Positions 9,573-17,814 of a stretch of DNA of 64,000 nt are shown here, in pieces. Where the stretch lies: the NCBI GenBank assembly GCA_003158745.1, contig PMLC01000101.1, forward strand, positions 1 through 64,000, in the 5' to 3' direction. Both the position numbers and the translations under genes were made by a program. Each line of letters opens with the position of its first letter. Position 1 is the first letter of the stretch. Source of the stretch: Acidobacteriota bacterium. GTDB taxonomy: Bacteria > Acidobacteriota > Thermoanaerobaculia > Thermoanaerobaculales > Thermoanaerobaculaceae. The notes under the pieces were generated by a model. That model worked only from the letters and a program-made list of their open reading frames with translations. It had not been told where the DNA came from and made no database searches.

Positions 9573-10997
9573 TCAGCGCCTGGCCGGATGCACGTCGTAC
9601 TTGTGGAGGGCGGAGACGAAGCGCGGGTATTCCCCTTCCGCGATGTTCAGCGCCTGCGAGAGGCGGCGCAGGCTCCCGCCGCTCTCGGCGTACCAGCGTC
9701 CCAGCAGCCCGCGCAACTCCTCGCGGTTGATCTCGCGGTCGAGGAAGCTGCGCCACGCCGTGTCCCAGAAGCAGCCGCCCGCGCGAAGCTCCGCGTCGGA
9801 GCGCTCCACCGCGTCACGCGCGGCGCCGGCCGGCGCCGCATCGTCGGCCCCAAGCAGCTCCGCGATCTCGCCGCCGATCGCCGGGCCTGGCAGGCTGATC
9901 CCGGCGCGCTTGAGCACGTGGATCAGCTCGCGCACGTTGCCCGGCCAGCCGTGGCGCAGCATCACCGTCCAGAACGCGTCGGTGACCGTCTTGCCGCGCA
10001 GCAGGTCGAGATGGTGCCGCACCAGGGCGCGGATATCCTCGGGGCGCTGCCGCAACGGGGGGATCGCGATCGGAAGCACGTTGAGCCGGTAGAACAGGTC
10101 GCTGCGGAACCGCTTCTCCTTGACCTCTGCGGCGAGGTCCTGGTTGCTCGCCGCCACGATGCGCACGTCGGCGTGCCGCTCCTGCGTCTCGCCGAGCACC
10201 CGGTACCGCCTCGTCTCGACGAACGCCAGCAGTTTCGACTGGAACGACGTGGGCACCTCGGAGACCTCGTCGAGGAACAGCGTGCCGCCCTCGGCCTCCT
10301 GGACCAGGCCGTGCGTGCGCTCGCTGGCGCCGGTGTAGGCGCCGCGGGCGTGACCGAACATCTCGCTCTCGAAGAGGTTCTCCGGGATCGACGGAACGTT
10401 CGCCACCACCAACCTGCCGGTCCGGCCGGAGTAGCGGTGGAGCAGCCCGGCGAGGTGGCTCTTCCCCACACCGGTCTCGCCGACGAGCAGCACCGGGTCC
10501 TCCTCCAGCGAGTAGCGCACCACCAGCTCGCGCACCCGGTTCATCGCCTCGCTCGGCCCCGTGATCCCGCCAGGTTCCATCTCGTCGCGCTTGATCGTCT
10601 CCAGCGTATCGCGCAGCAGCTCGCCCAGCACCTTGAACACCTCGCGATCGGCAGGCGAGAAGGAGCACTTGCTCCCGCTGTCCACATAGAGGAGAAACGT
10701 CTCGTCGATCGGCAGGATGACCAGGCTCTTCACGTACAGCACCCGCGCCGATTGCGGCAGGTCGTCGCCGTACGACGTCACCACCACGTCGTCCTCGTGG
10801 AGCGCGTCCCTGCGACTGATCGCTTCGCGGATCGCGCTCTTCGGGAAGCCCTCGCCGCTCTCGATGGTCTTCCCGGAGACCGACCGGCCACGGTGCCACA
10901 GGATCCGGCCGCCGGAGTCGAGCAGCATCGCGAGCGAGACGTCCTTCTCCTGCAGGAGCCGCCACAGCTTCGACTTGATGACCTCGATCATCCCCAC
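9573..10997 (-). CDS. Sigma54-dependent transcriptional activator with GAF-like sensor
   Basis: 474 residues. Residues 1-140 form a GAF-like sensor (AMLLDSGGRILWHRG, YVKSLVILPID). Residues 147-385 are the AAA+ sigma54-interaction domain: Walker A GETGVGKS (173-180), the GAFTGA loop as GAYTGA (219-224), Walker B GGTLFLDE (237-244) and the arginine-finger/sensor region RFRSDLFYRLNVLPIAIPPLRQR. The last ~35 residues (LRRLSQALNIAEGEYPRFVS) fit a Fis-type helix-turn-helix. There is no receiver domain, so activity is probably controlled by the GAF region. Tyr in GAYTGA is a recognised natural variant of the sigma54-contacting loop. I see no convincing -24/-12 promoter in the window to assign as target. 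Confidence 0.9.
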   Translation of the reverse strand: MGMIEVIKSKLWRLLQEKDVSLAMLLDSGGRILWHRGRSVSGKTIESGEGFPKSAIREAISRRDALHEDDVVVTSYGDDLPQSARVLYVKSLVILPIDETFLLYVDSGSKCSFSPADREVFKVLGELLRDTLETIKRDEMEPGGITGPSEAMNRVRELVVRYSLEEDPVLLVGETGVGKSHLAGLLHRYSGRTGRLVVANVPSIPENLFESEMFGHARGAYTGASERTHGLVQEAEGGTLFLDEVSEVPTSFQSKLLAFVETRRYRVLGETQERHADVRIVAASNQDLAAEVKEKRFRSDLFYRLNVLPIAIPPLRQRPEDIRALVRHHLDLLRGKTVTDAFWTVMLRHGWPGNVRELIHVLKRAGISLPGPAIGGEIAELLGADDAAPAGAARDAVERSDAELRAGGCFWDTAWRSFLDREINREELRGLLGRWYAESGGSLRRLSQALNIAEGEYPRFVSALHKYDVHPARR

Positions 10998-11434
10998 CTC
11001 TCCGCCCGCCCACGAGTCGTCGGTGGAACGATCCGCGTCTTTCCGCTACCCTCGACTCCTCCGATCGTCGCACATCAGACTCGCTGAATAAAGGACGGCG
11101 TTCAGGCGCCGGTGTTGGTGTTGGGGTCAGGCTTGCGTTGTTGCGTTGTTGCGTTGTTCGGTTCCAGTTCCAGTCAGCCTCGGAAAACCTCGAGTTGGCG
11201 GGCAGACGCCGAATCCGGGCGGCACCGCATCGCCGCACAGCGCGGTCTGGCCAGACCGGGGAATAGGGACGCGCCTTGCAAGCCATCGTCTGCCAAACCT
11301 GCTCCACTGACAAATACGCAACTACGCAGGCCTGGCCCCCTTCCCCCTTCCCTCCCTGTGGCTCCGACCGACCCCGAGCTGCAAGTCTTGCTGAGACCTT
11401 GACATCTCCCCTACCCCGGGTAGCATCGGCCCGC
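10998..11434. other. Intergenic region with a short tandem repeat
   Basis: It separates the divergent sigma54 activator and glycosyltransferase genes. It contains three perfect copies of TTGCGTTG at 11133-11156 and otherwise nothing I can assign; the forward frame that extends into it from 11435 has no ribosome site. Confidence 0.5.
11133..11156 (+). repeat. Three tandem copies of TTGCGTTG
   Basis: Exact 8-base unit repeated three times in an intergenic region; a simple-sequence tract with potential for length variation. Confidence 0.7.
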
Positions 11435-13101
11435 ATGACAAAGGAAAGTCCTATCCAGCCGCGCCGCGTCCGCCGTCTTCTGGCCCCCTTCGTTCGCGGC
11501 CTGGCACACCTCGGCCGGCGGTCGAGCGTCAGCACCATGCCTGGCGTCGTCGAGCTTGCACGTCGGCGTGCCACGGCCTTGGGTGGACTGACCGCGCGAG
11601 CAGGAGCCAAGGTAGGGCGTATCAGCGAGAGATCGGCGATTTGCGCGCTCGCTGTCATCGTGATGGCATGCACTGTCGTCGTCGTGCGCCACGGCTCGGG
11701 CGTCTCATCGGGATCGGACGGTTCGGGGTACTACAACCTCGCTCGCCTGCTGGCCAGCGGCCACTCGACCTGGGAGCTCAGGCCGGTCGCCGGCGTGACG
11801 ATGAGCACCTACAACCCTTCCATCTTCGGTCCGCTCGGGTTTTCCCCGGGCAAGCGGCCGGGCGAACTGGTTCCGGGGTACGAGCCGGGCTTGCCACTCC
11901 ACCTCGCGCTCGCAGCGCCGTTCGTCGGCTGGGACAAGGCGTGCGTCCTCGTCAACGTGCTCGCCGGGATCGCGACGCTCCTCCTGATCTATCACCTGGC
12001 ACGACGCCTCGGGCTGCCGCCCTGGTGGGGAGTAGCGGCGGTCGTTCTCTTCGCCCTCCTGCCTGTCAGCCTCATGTTCTACACGGGCCTGTTCAGCGAC
12101 GCCCTGGCGACGGCGTGGTGTGCGGCGGTGATGGCCCTCGCGATCGCCTCCCGCCGATCAGGCTTCCTCGCCGCTGTCGCCGGGTTTGGTTTCGGAATAG
12201 CCGTGACCGTCAGGCCTACTGATGCGCTGCTCGTGCTGGCGATCGCGGTGGCGCTGGATTGGCGCCGGCGGACGCTTCTCGGTTTCGTCGCAGGCGGACT
12301 ACCGGTGGCGATTGCCTTCATGGGCTACAACCTCCTACCTACGGGCATCTGATCGCCACCGGATACGGGAACCTGCCGGCGGAGTTCAGACTCTCGTACT
12401 TCTGGCCACGACTCGAGCACTTCACACTCTGGCTCTCGCGCTTCTGGACGCCGCTCGCCCTCCTGCTCTGGCTTGGAGTCCTTTACTTCGCGATCAGGCG
12501 AGAACGCAGATATCTGCTCGTTGCCGCGTGGTTTCTCCCTTTCGTCGCGTTCTACTCGTTCTATTTTCATTCCGACCACGCCTGGTGGTACCTGCGGTTC
12601 ATCCTCCCTGGGATCCCCGGCCTGCTCTTGGGTGCGCTCATGACCGCCTTTGACATGAAGCAATCGGTCGTCAGGCGCTGGAGCTCCCGGCGTGCGGTTC
12701 GTCCGTTGCTGGCCGGCGCGCTGCTCGGTGCGTTCGTATGGGCTGGCGTGTCCTCGCTCCACTGGCTGCGCTCGTTCGACGTGATCCATCTCGAGCGCGG
12801 CGACGTCGAGTACCCTCGCGACGTGGCGTGGATGCAGCGGCTGATTCCGGCGAATGCCGCCGTCGCCTGCATGCAGGTGAGTGGGGCGGTCTACACCTAC
12901 AGCCACTTTCCCGTGATTCGCGACGACATCCTCGACCCTGCGAGTGCGAGGCGTCTGGCGCAAGAGGTCGCGGAGCACCGAACGCCTGTATTCGCACTGC
13001 TCTTCGAGTTCGAGCTTCCCCGCTTCCAGCAGCGCTACGGGAGTGCTTTCCGCGAGGTCGGGCGGCTCGGTCGCGCGACGCTCTGGAAGCTCAACGACTG
13101 A
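11435..13101 (+). pseudogene. GT-C (family 39-like) membrane glycosyltransferase, frameshifted
   Basis: The first part, ATG 11435 to TGA 12352 (305 residues), has a basic cytoplasmic tail and a signal-anchor (AICALAVIVMACTVVVVRHG). The luminal-loop acidic motif GSDGSGYYNLA, as in GT-C enzymes that use polyprenyl-phosphate sugars, and several membrane helices follow. The second part continues in another frame from about 12342 to 13101 with further helices and a C-terminal soluble domain ending GRATLWKLND. Inserting one base near 12342 joins MGYNLLP to YGHLIATGYGNLPAEF, the usual NxxxxGxxxATGYG stretch of this family, giving about 555 residues. The two halves look otherwise healthy, so the defect is either recent or an assembly error. 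Confidence 0.75.
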
Positions 13102-13590
13102 ACCGCTTCGGCGCCAGACGGCTGAAGGCGCCTCCTAACCGGTCGAGCGGTCCGTCCCGAATAGGTACCTGATTGCATGAGCAGGCTGGTCTCCCGGTTT
13201 GCGGCATAGCGCAGAGCTCGCCAGTTGAACCGCAAATAGGTACCCGGTAGCACCGTCTCACCTTCCTGTGGAGGGGGCCTCGAGCGCACCGCGACTGTGA
13301 ATCACCTATGCCTGCCGGGGCGCAAGGGCGTGGTCAAGAGCCGGGATGGAGTCAGCCTGTGGGTGCGCCGCCGGGAGAGCCGACAGAGAGAGGGCCCTGG
13401 ATGCGCCGACCAACTGGACGAGCCTCACCGCCGTCTCGCAGGGAGTCTCGGCAAATGAGAGGCCATAGCTCCAAGTCAGCCGAATGCGTACCTGGCACCT
13501 CTTCCAGCTTGGTGCCCTACTGCGTCAACACGCTCCCGCCGCGTGTACCTCCGGGATTCCCGTGCGCGTCGCCTGAGGCGCGACGGCCTG
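13102..13590. other. Intergenic region between convergent genes, no gene seen
   Basis: It holds a GGCGCC...GGCGCC hairpin near 13120 that could end the glycosyltransferase transcript, and two copies of AATAGGTACC (about 13160 and 13236) of unknown meaning. No convincing coding sequence. Confidence 0.4.
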
Positions 13591-14472
13591 CTACCAGGTA
13601 TCCGTCTGGTCAGGCGCCCCTTGATCCTGGATCCGCCGCAGGTGGTAGATCACGGTGCGATCCTCGTTGACCGTCCCGCTGGGCGTCGTTGGCGGGTCCG
13701 GTCTGGCAGTGTGTTCGAGCGATTTCGTACCGTCCAGGAGACGAGCTGCCGGGTCGGTGTTGCCCGTGGAGAAACTGACTTGAGGATCGCCGGCACTGCA
13801 GGATTCAGTCGTGGGGTCGGGATTGTCGGATACGGGCTTCGCACCGCACCCCTGGTCGGACGTCGAAGACTCGACGATCACGGTCTGGCAGTTCACGTCG
13901 TTGCCGAAGGCACTGGCCTCCACGTGCCAACCGTCGTCCCTCCAATATACGGAGGCGAACGTCTTCACCGGACCCTTCGCGGACGAGTTCCTTGTCCTGC
14001 TTTCCGAATCGGATATCACCGAGTTCGCCCCGCCGCGGCAGACTCTGGGTTGAGTCCGACGCACGAATTGGGTGCTGCTCAGAGAGTACTCGACCTTCCC
14101 CGAAGGCCTGGCCCAGCAGACGGAGGGGTCAGGGCAGGGTTCAATGGTGATGGTCACGGTGGACGATTCGTGGTACTCGTCGTGCTGGTTGAAATGTCCA
14201 TCGCCTTTCATGAAGGCATGATTGATATTGGCCTTGCCCTCGCGGCGGTGATTTATCTCCTTTTTCCTTTCTATCGTGATTGTACCGACCCAGAAATCTC
14301 TTTTGGGCCGGGCGACGGGTGCGAGGAGGCAGTTGGCGGCCTGGCTGTCAGGCGCCCGCCGCCCGGGCGCGACGCTCGTCGAAGGCTCCGGCAGCTCGGC
14401 CTTCGTTGAATAGGTGTTGCCGCCGAGGCCCACCAAAGGAAACATCGCAACGATACCAACGAGTATTCTCAT
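13591..14472 (-). CDS. Secreted protein of unknown function
   Basis: 293 residues from ATG 14472, chosen because GAGGGCACGATC precedes it and MRILVGIVAMFPLVGLGGNT gives a signal peptide. The mature part is hydrophilic and beta-rich (GTITIE, STVTITIEPCPDP, GKVEYSLSS, FASVYWRDDGWHVEASAF), with several cysteines and a Ser/Pro/Thr-rich low-complexity C-terminus. I recognise no domain. A comparable open frame exists on the opposite strand at 13543-14409 but lacks a signal peptide and is Arg-rich, so the reverse gene is preferred. Confidence 0.6.
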   Translation of the reverse strand: MRILVGIVAMFPLVGLGGNTYSTKAELPEPSTSVAPGRRAPDSQAANCLLAPVARPKRDFWVGTITIERKKEINHRREGKANINHAFMKGDGHFNQHDEYHESSTVTITIEPCPDPSVCWARPSGKVEYSLSSTQFVRRTQPRVCRGGANSVISDSESRTRNSSAKGPVKTFASVYWRDDGWHVEASAFGNDVNCQTVIVESSTSDQGCGAKPVSDNPDPTTESCSAGDPQVSFSTGNTDPAARLLDGTKSLEHTARPDPPTTPSGTVNEDRTVIYHLRRIQDQGAPDQTDTW

Positions 14473-14953
14473 GATCGTGCCCTCAACCGAGATTCCCTTC
14501 TTGAACCTGGTCCAGCGATCATCATAGACGATCCCAGCCAATCTGCTGCCGGGCGAACACATACGCCGCGAGCGCGTCCCCCGCGGGAAACGCCAGCGCG
14601 GCGGGCGCGAGCGCCCGAACGGGGATGGACAGCCCTCCGAGGGGCCAGGCGCCGCCGGGCCGAGGTTGGTGCCTTCTCAGGTCTTCCTTCTTCAGCCATC
14701 ACCCCGTCTCGATGTTCCTCGAGAATACGAGCGTGTGCCGGAATTGCAACCCTTGGCGGCGGAGTTCGACGTGAGCTGGGGCGGGGACACGATTCCGACG
14801 TCGGCGCGTGGTTCGCCACGGCCCTCCGCGCGGCGCTCGGGGGCCTCGCGATGAACGAAGAGCGGCGTCAGACGAGGCAACCAGTCCGGATCGTGGGCTC
14901 GGGGGTTCCGAGGCCCTACCTTCGGCGGCGACTCTCTTTCACTCTCCGGCGGG
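14473..14953. other. Intergenic region with a possible reverse-strand C-terminal fragment
   Basis: On the reverse strand an uninterrupted frame of about 57 codons without a start ends in TGA near 14520 (it reads GLSIPVRALAPAALAFPAGD, then AAYVFARQQIGWDRL). It may be the tail of a lost gene; I cannot name it. Nothing else is supported. Confidence 0.3.
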
Positions 14954-15925
14954 TCACGGCGCCCCGTTCGGGGGGACGAACTTCTCGATGAACGACGCGG
15001 CGGCGTTGATGTCGTCGGTCACGAGCACGAATTTGCCATAGTCGTCCTTCTCGAGAAGCGTCTGGAGCAAGGCGTCCACCGGGCACGTCGTCCTCCAGTG
15101 CTCGCCGCCCAGGAAGACCATCGGGCTGAAGTGGCCGAAGGTCCGATAGAAGTTCTGCGCGGCGTTCTGGAAGATCTCCTGAACGGTCCCGGCGGTTCCC
15201 GCCGAAAAGACGACGCCCTGCCTGGCAACGGCAAGCAATCCGTCCTCGCGGATGCTGTTCTGGAAGTACTTGCCGATCATCGTTGCGAAAGGCGTCGAGG
15301 GCTCACTCCCGTATTGCCAGGTTGGGACGGCGAGGCTCTCCCCTGCTCCCACCTTCGCAAGCCCCTGGGCAATGTCATAGGCGGGCTTCAACCATTTGTA
15401 TCCCTGGGCGACCAGACCCTGGTCCACGGTCCCGTCGCTCGCGACGATCGCTCGCAGATCCGGCACTTTCGGCTCGGCTGAGAGCGCGCGAACCGCGGCA
15501 TCGAGGTCGCTGTCCCGAAGCGGCGCGTGAGCGGCCCCCAGGTGCGCGGCTTCCATCGCACCGGGACCCCCGCCCGTACACACGAGGATCCCCGCACGTG
15601 TCAGGAGGCGCGCAAGCTCGGCGATCTGGCGATAACCCGGCGCGTCCCGGTTCAACCCGTGCGCGCCCATGATGCCCGCGATCCTTCTCCGCCGCCGCAC
15701 CTGCTGGACCGCCTGCGTGATCGAGTTGTCGTGAAGGGCCTGCATCATCGCGACAAAAGGACTCCCGGGCGTGCTTCCCCCCTCCATCACAAAGTGACGG
15801 TAGATCCTGAAGTCCAGGCTCTCCTGGTACGACGAGGGGTTCGCGGGGACGAAGCCCGTGAAGAGCTCGGCCGGTTCGTAGAGAGACCAACGAATCGGCG
15901 TGAAGGGAATCTGCGGTGTAACCAT
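14954..15925 (-). CDS. LOG-like Rossmann-fold nucleotide-binding protein
   Basis: 323 residues; ATG 15925 follows AAGGGAAGCC, with an in-frame TTG three bases earlier. The core has the two LOG-family signatures: GGGPGAMEAA (about residues 119-128) and, for PGGxGTxxE, the variant SAGTAGTVQE (about 255-264). LOG/PpnN-type proteins are phosphoribohydrolases that release bases from nucleotide 5-prime-monophosphates. Here the first glycines of the second motif are replaced by Ala/Thr, and a ~90-residue N-terminal extension (SLYEPAELFTGFVPANPSSY) precedes the fold. Activity on nucleotides is therefore plausible but not assured. The gene is monocistronic by position. Confidence 0.75.
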   Translation of the reverse strand: MVTPQIPFTPIRWSLYEPAELFTGFVPANPSSYQESLDFRIYRHFVMEGGSTPGSPFVAMMQALHDNSITQAVQQVRRRRRIAGIMGAHGLNRDAPGYRQIAELARLLTRAGILVCTGGGPGAMEAAHLGAAHAPLRDSDLDAAVRALSAEPKVPDLRAIVASDGTVDQGLVAQGYKWLKPAYDIAQGLAKVGAGESLAVPTWQYGSEPSTPFATMIGKYFQNSIREDGLLAVARQGVVFSAGTAGTVQEIFQNAAQNFYRTFGHFSPMVFLGGEHWRTTCPVDALLQTLLEKDDYGKFVLVTDDINAAASFIEKFVPPNGAP

Positions 15926-16468
15926 CAATTGGCTTCCCTTTCTTGGGAGTTGAATCCGCGCGCGAGCCGCCGCTCGTGCCTACCCCGCACGGTCAGACAA
16001 TGAGGCATGAGCGGCGCGGACCCCCTCACCACGGTCTTGCGTCTGCTTTCCAGCTGCACGATATCACTCCTTTCTCGTCGCTCCTGCGCCGCCCATCCTT
16101 CCGTCGGTGCGAGGGCGCCACCGCAGGCGGCGGCGAGGCGCTGCCGATCGCAGAGGCGCGCCGCGCGGACGGAGATCCGATCCCGGCGCTGTTGGGCGCG
16201 GCGTTCGCACTGCTGCTGACGGCGCTCGGGGTCCGGCGGCTGGCCGGATGGCGATAGGACTGCTGCAGGCAGCGGCTGCCTCCCTTGACCGGGCCGAGAG
16301 GGTGGCCTACGATCGCTGCATCTTGATAGCACCATGGAAGCGGCCGTCGTTCGGGGTACGCGCTGTCGAGAGCCACGCCCACCGTGGGCGAGACATGGGG
16401 CGGAAGGTCGGCCGCCGTCCGTCGGGGGTCATCACGAACGCAGCGAGCGAGAAAGCCGAGGTGTCAAC
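15926..16468. other. Divergent intergenic region, no firm gene
   Basis: The region must hold the promoters for the reverse LOG-like gene and the forward gene at 16469. A forward frame ends at 16257 with a hydrophobic helix plus arginines (IPALLGAAFALLLTALGVRR), like a C-terminal sorting or anchor tail, but it has no ribosome site and no recognisable upstream domain. Confidence 0.4.
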
Positions 16469-17011
16469 GTGACCACATGCCATTCCTTCCACTCTGGTCC
16501 GGGCCGCCGAGCGGTCCTTCTGGCTGTCGCGGTCCTGGGCGTGGCGGGCATCGCAGGCGCCCAGAACCAGGTGAGCGGTACGTTCACCGTCAAAACCGCC
16601 ACGACCAAGTTTGCCTACGCCTATACCTACTGGAAGCCGAACTTCTTCGATGCCAGCAAAAAGGACCTCTTCGTGTTGCTCAGCGACGTCGCCGTCCCGC
16701 CAGAGGCGATCCCGAAGGACGACGCCGGCATCGCCACGATCGGCGGACTCGTGCGCGCGGGGAAGGTGCACGCGCTCGAGCTGCACTTCTCTCCGGCGAA
16801 GAAGCAACTGGATTCCGCCGAGAACGCCGCCGTCTACCACGTCGGGCTCGAGCCGGGCCGCTACGGAATGTCGGGAATGCACGTCTTCACGGCCAAGACG
16901 TTCACGGACACGCTCCTCGAGGGAACGGCGCGCACCGACGGCCCCCAGGACCACGAAGGCGTGCCGTGGCAATACGAAGTGCACTTCAAGGTCACCCTGC
17001 CCAAACCTTGA
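16469..17011 (+). CDS. Small secreted protein of unknown function
   Basis: 180 residues from GTG 16469, chosen because CCGAGG lies 6 bases upstream and a signal peptide follows (RRAVLLAVAVLGVAGIAGAQ). The mature ~145 residues look like one beta-sandwich domain: GTFTVKTATTKFAYAYTYWK, LFVLLSDVAVPPEAI, VHALELHFSPAKKQL, VYHVGLEPGRYGMSGMHVF, WQYEVHFKVTLPKP. I do not recognise the family; it resembles lone secreted beta-sandwich proteins common in acidobacterial genomes. It is convergent with the SLH protein gene that ends at 17155. Confidence 0.7.
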   Translation: MTTCHSFHSGPGRRAVLLAVAVLGVAGIAGAQNQVSGTFTVKTATTKFAYAYTYWKPNFFDASKKDLFVLLSDVAVPPEAIPKDDAGIATIGGLVRAGKVHALELHFSPAKKQLDSAENAAVYHVGLEPGRYGMSGMHVFTAKTFTDTLLEGTARTDGPQDHEGVPWQYEVHFKVTLPKP

Positions 17012-17154
17012 GGTCGCCAAGGTAAAGGCAAGGCCCCCGGCGGCACTTGATCACCACGCCTACGACGGACGGTGAAGTCGTACGACGGAGTAGCGCTGCC
17101 TCCCCACCTGACCGAATGCCGGCCGATGCCTTGGGGGGGCCTGGGTGCCCGCTC

Positions 17155-17814
17155 TCAGGGTCCGTACAGGTTGAAGTTGAACGCCTTGGTGATGAACACG
17201 GCCATCTGGTCGCGGTTGAGGGTGGTGGAGGGACAGTAGTTGCCGCCGCCGCAACCGGCGGTGATCCCGTTGGCCGCGATGTAGTGGATGAACCGACAGC
17301 CGCCGTCTGTGGGCGGCACGTCACCGAACACCGAGGTTCCGCCCGCCTCGCAGTCGTAGGTACCCAGGCCGGGAATCGTGCCTGAAACCGGGATGGGACC
17401 GGTGGCAATCGCCTTCGCCACGAACACCGCCATCTGCCAGCGGTCCACCGTCAGGCTCGGGCAGTAGTCGCCGTCGCCGCACCCCGACGTGATCCCCTTG
17501 GCCGCGATGTAGTGAATGAACTTGCAACCCGAATCAGTCGGCGCAACGTCGCCGAACACCGACTGGCCTCCAGAGACGCAGTTGTAGTCGCCCATGCCGG
17601 GGACCGTGCCGCTCGTCGGAACGTTGTTGCCCGCCAGCGCGATGGACAGGAAGACCGCCATCTGCCACCGGCTCGTGCCGATGCCGGGGCAGTAGTTGCC
17701 GTTGCCGCAACCCGCGGTGATGTTCTTGTGCAGCATGGTCTCGATGTAGCTGTACGCCCACCGCGTCGGCGGCACGTCCGCAAACGAGTTGCCGACGTGC
17801 AGCGTCCAGATCTT
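17155..17814 (-). repeat. Direct DNA repeat, copy A: triple-SLH coding segment
   Basis: It matches 20713-21372 base for base with a constant offset of 3558 and no indels. The longest nearly unbroken stretch is about 17461-17806, and scattered differences occur near the 3-prime end. The similarity stops abruptly at about 17815. Confidence 0.85.

Noticed and set aside
8226-11087. Long forward open frame (953 codons) over the membrane-protein and sigma54 genes
   Set aside because: Antisense to two well-supported genes, with low-complexity Arg/Gln/His-rich sequence and no ribosome site.
13543-14409. Forward open frame of 288 codons opposite the secreted unknown
   Set aside because: No signal peptide or domain and a poor start; the reverse gene has both a ribosome site and a signal peptide.
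15943-16257. Forward frame ending in a hydrophobic helix plus arginines, like a PEP-CTERM/IPTL-type sorting tail
   Set aside because: Lacks a PEP/IPTL motif, an upstream domain and a ribosome site; could be chance in GC-rich DNA.
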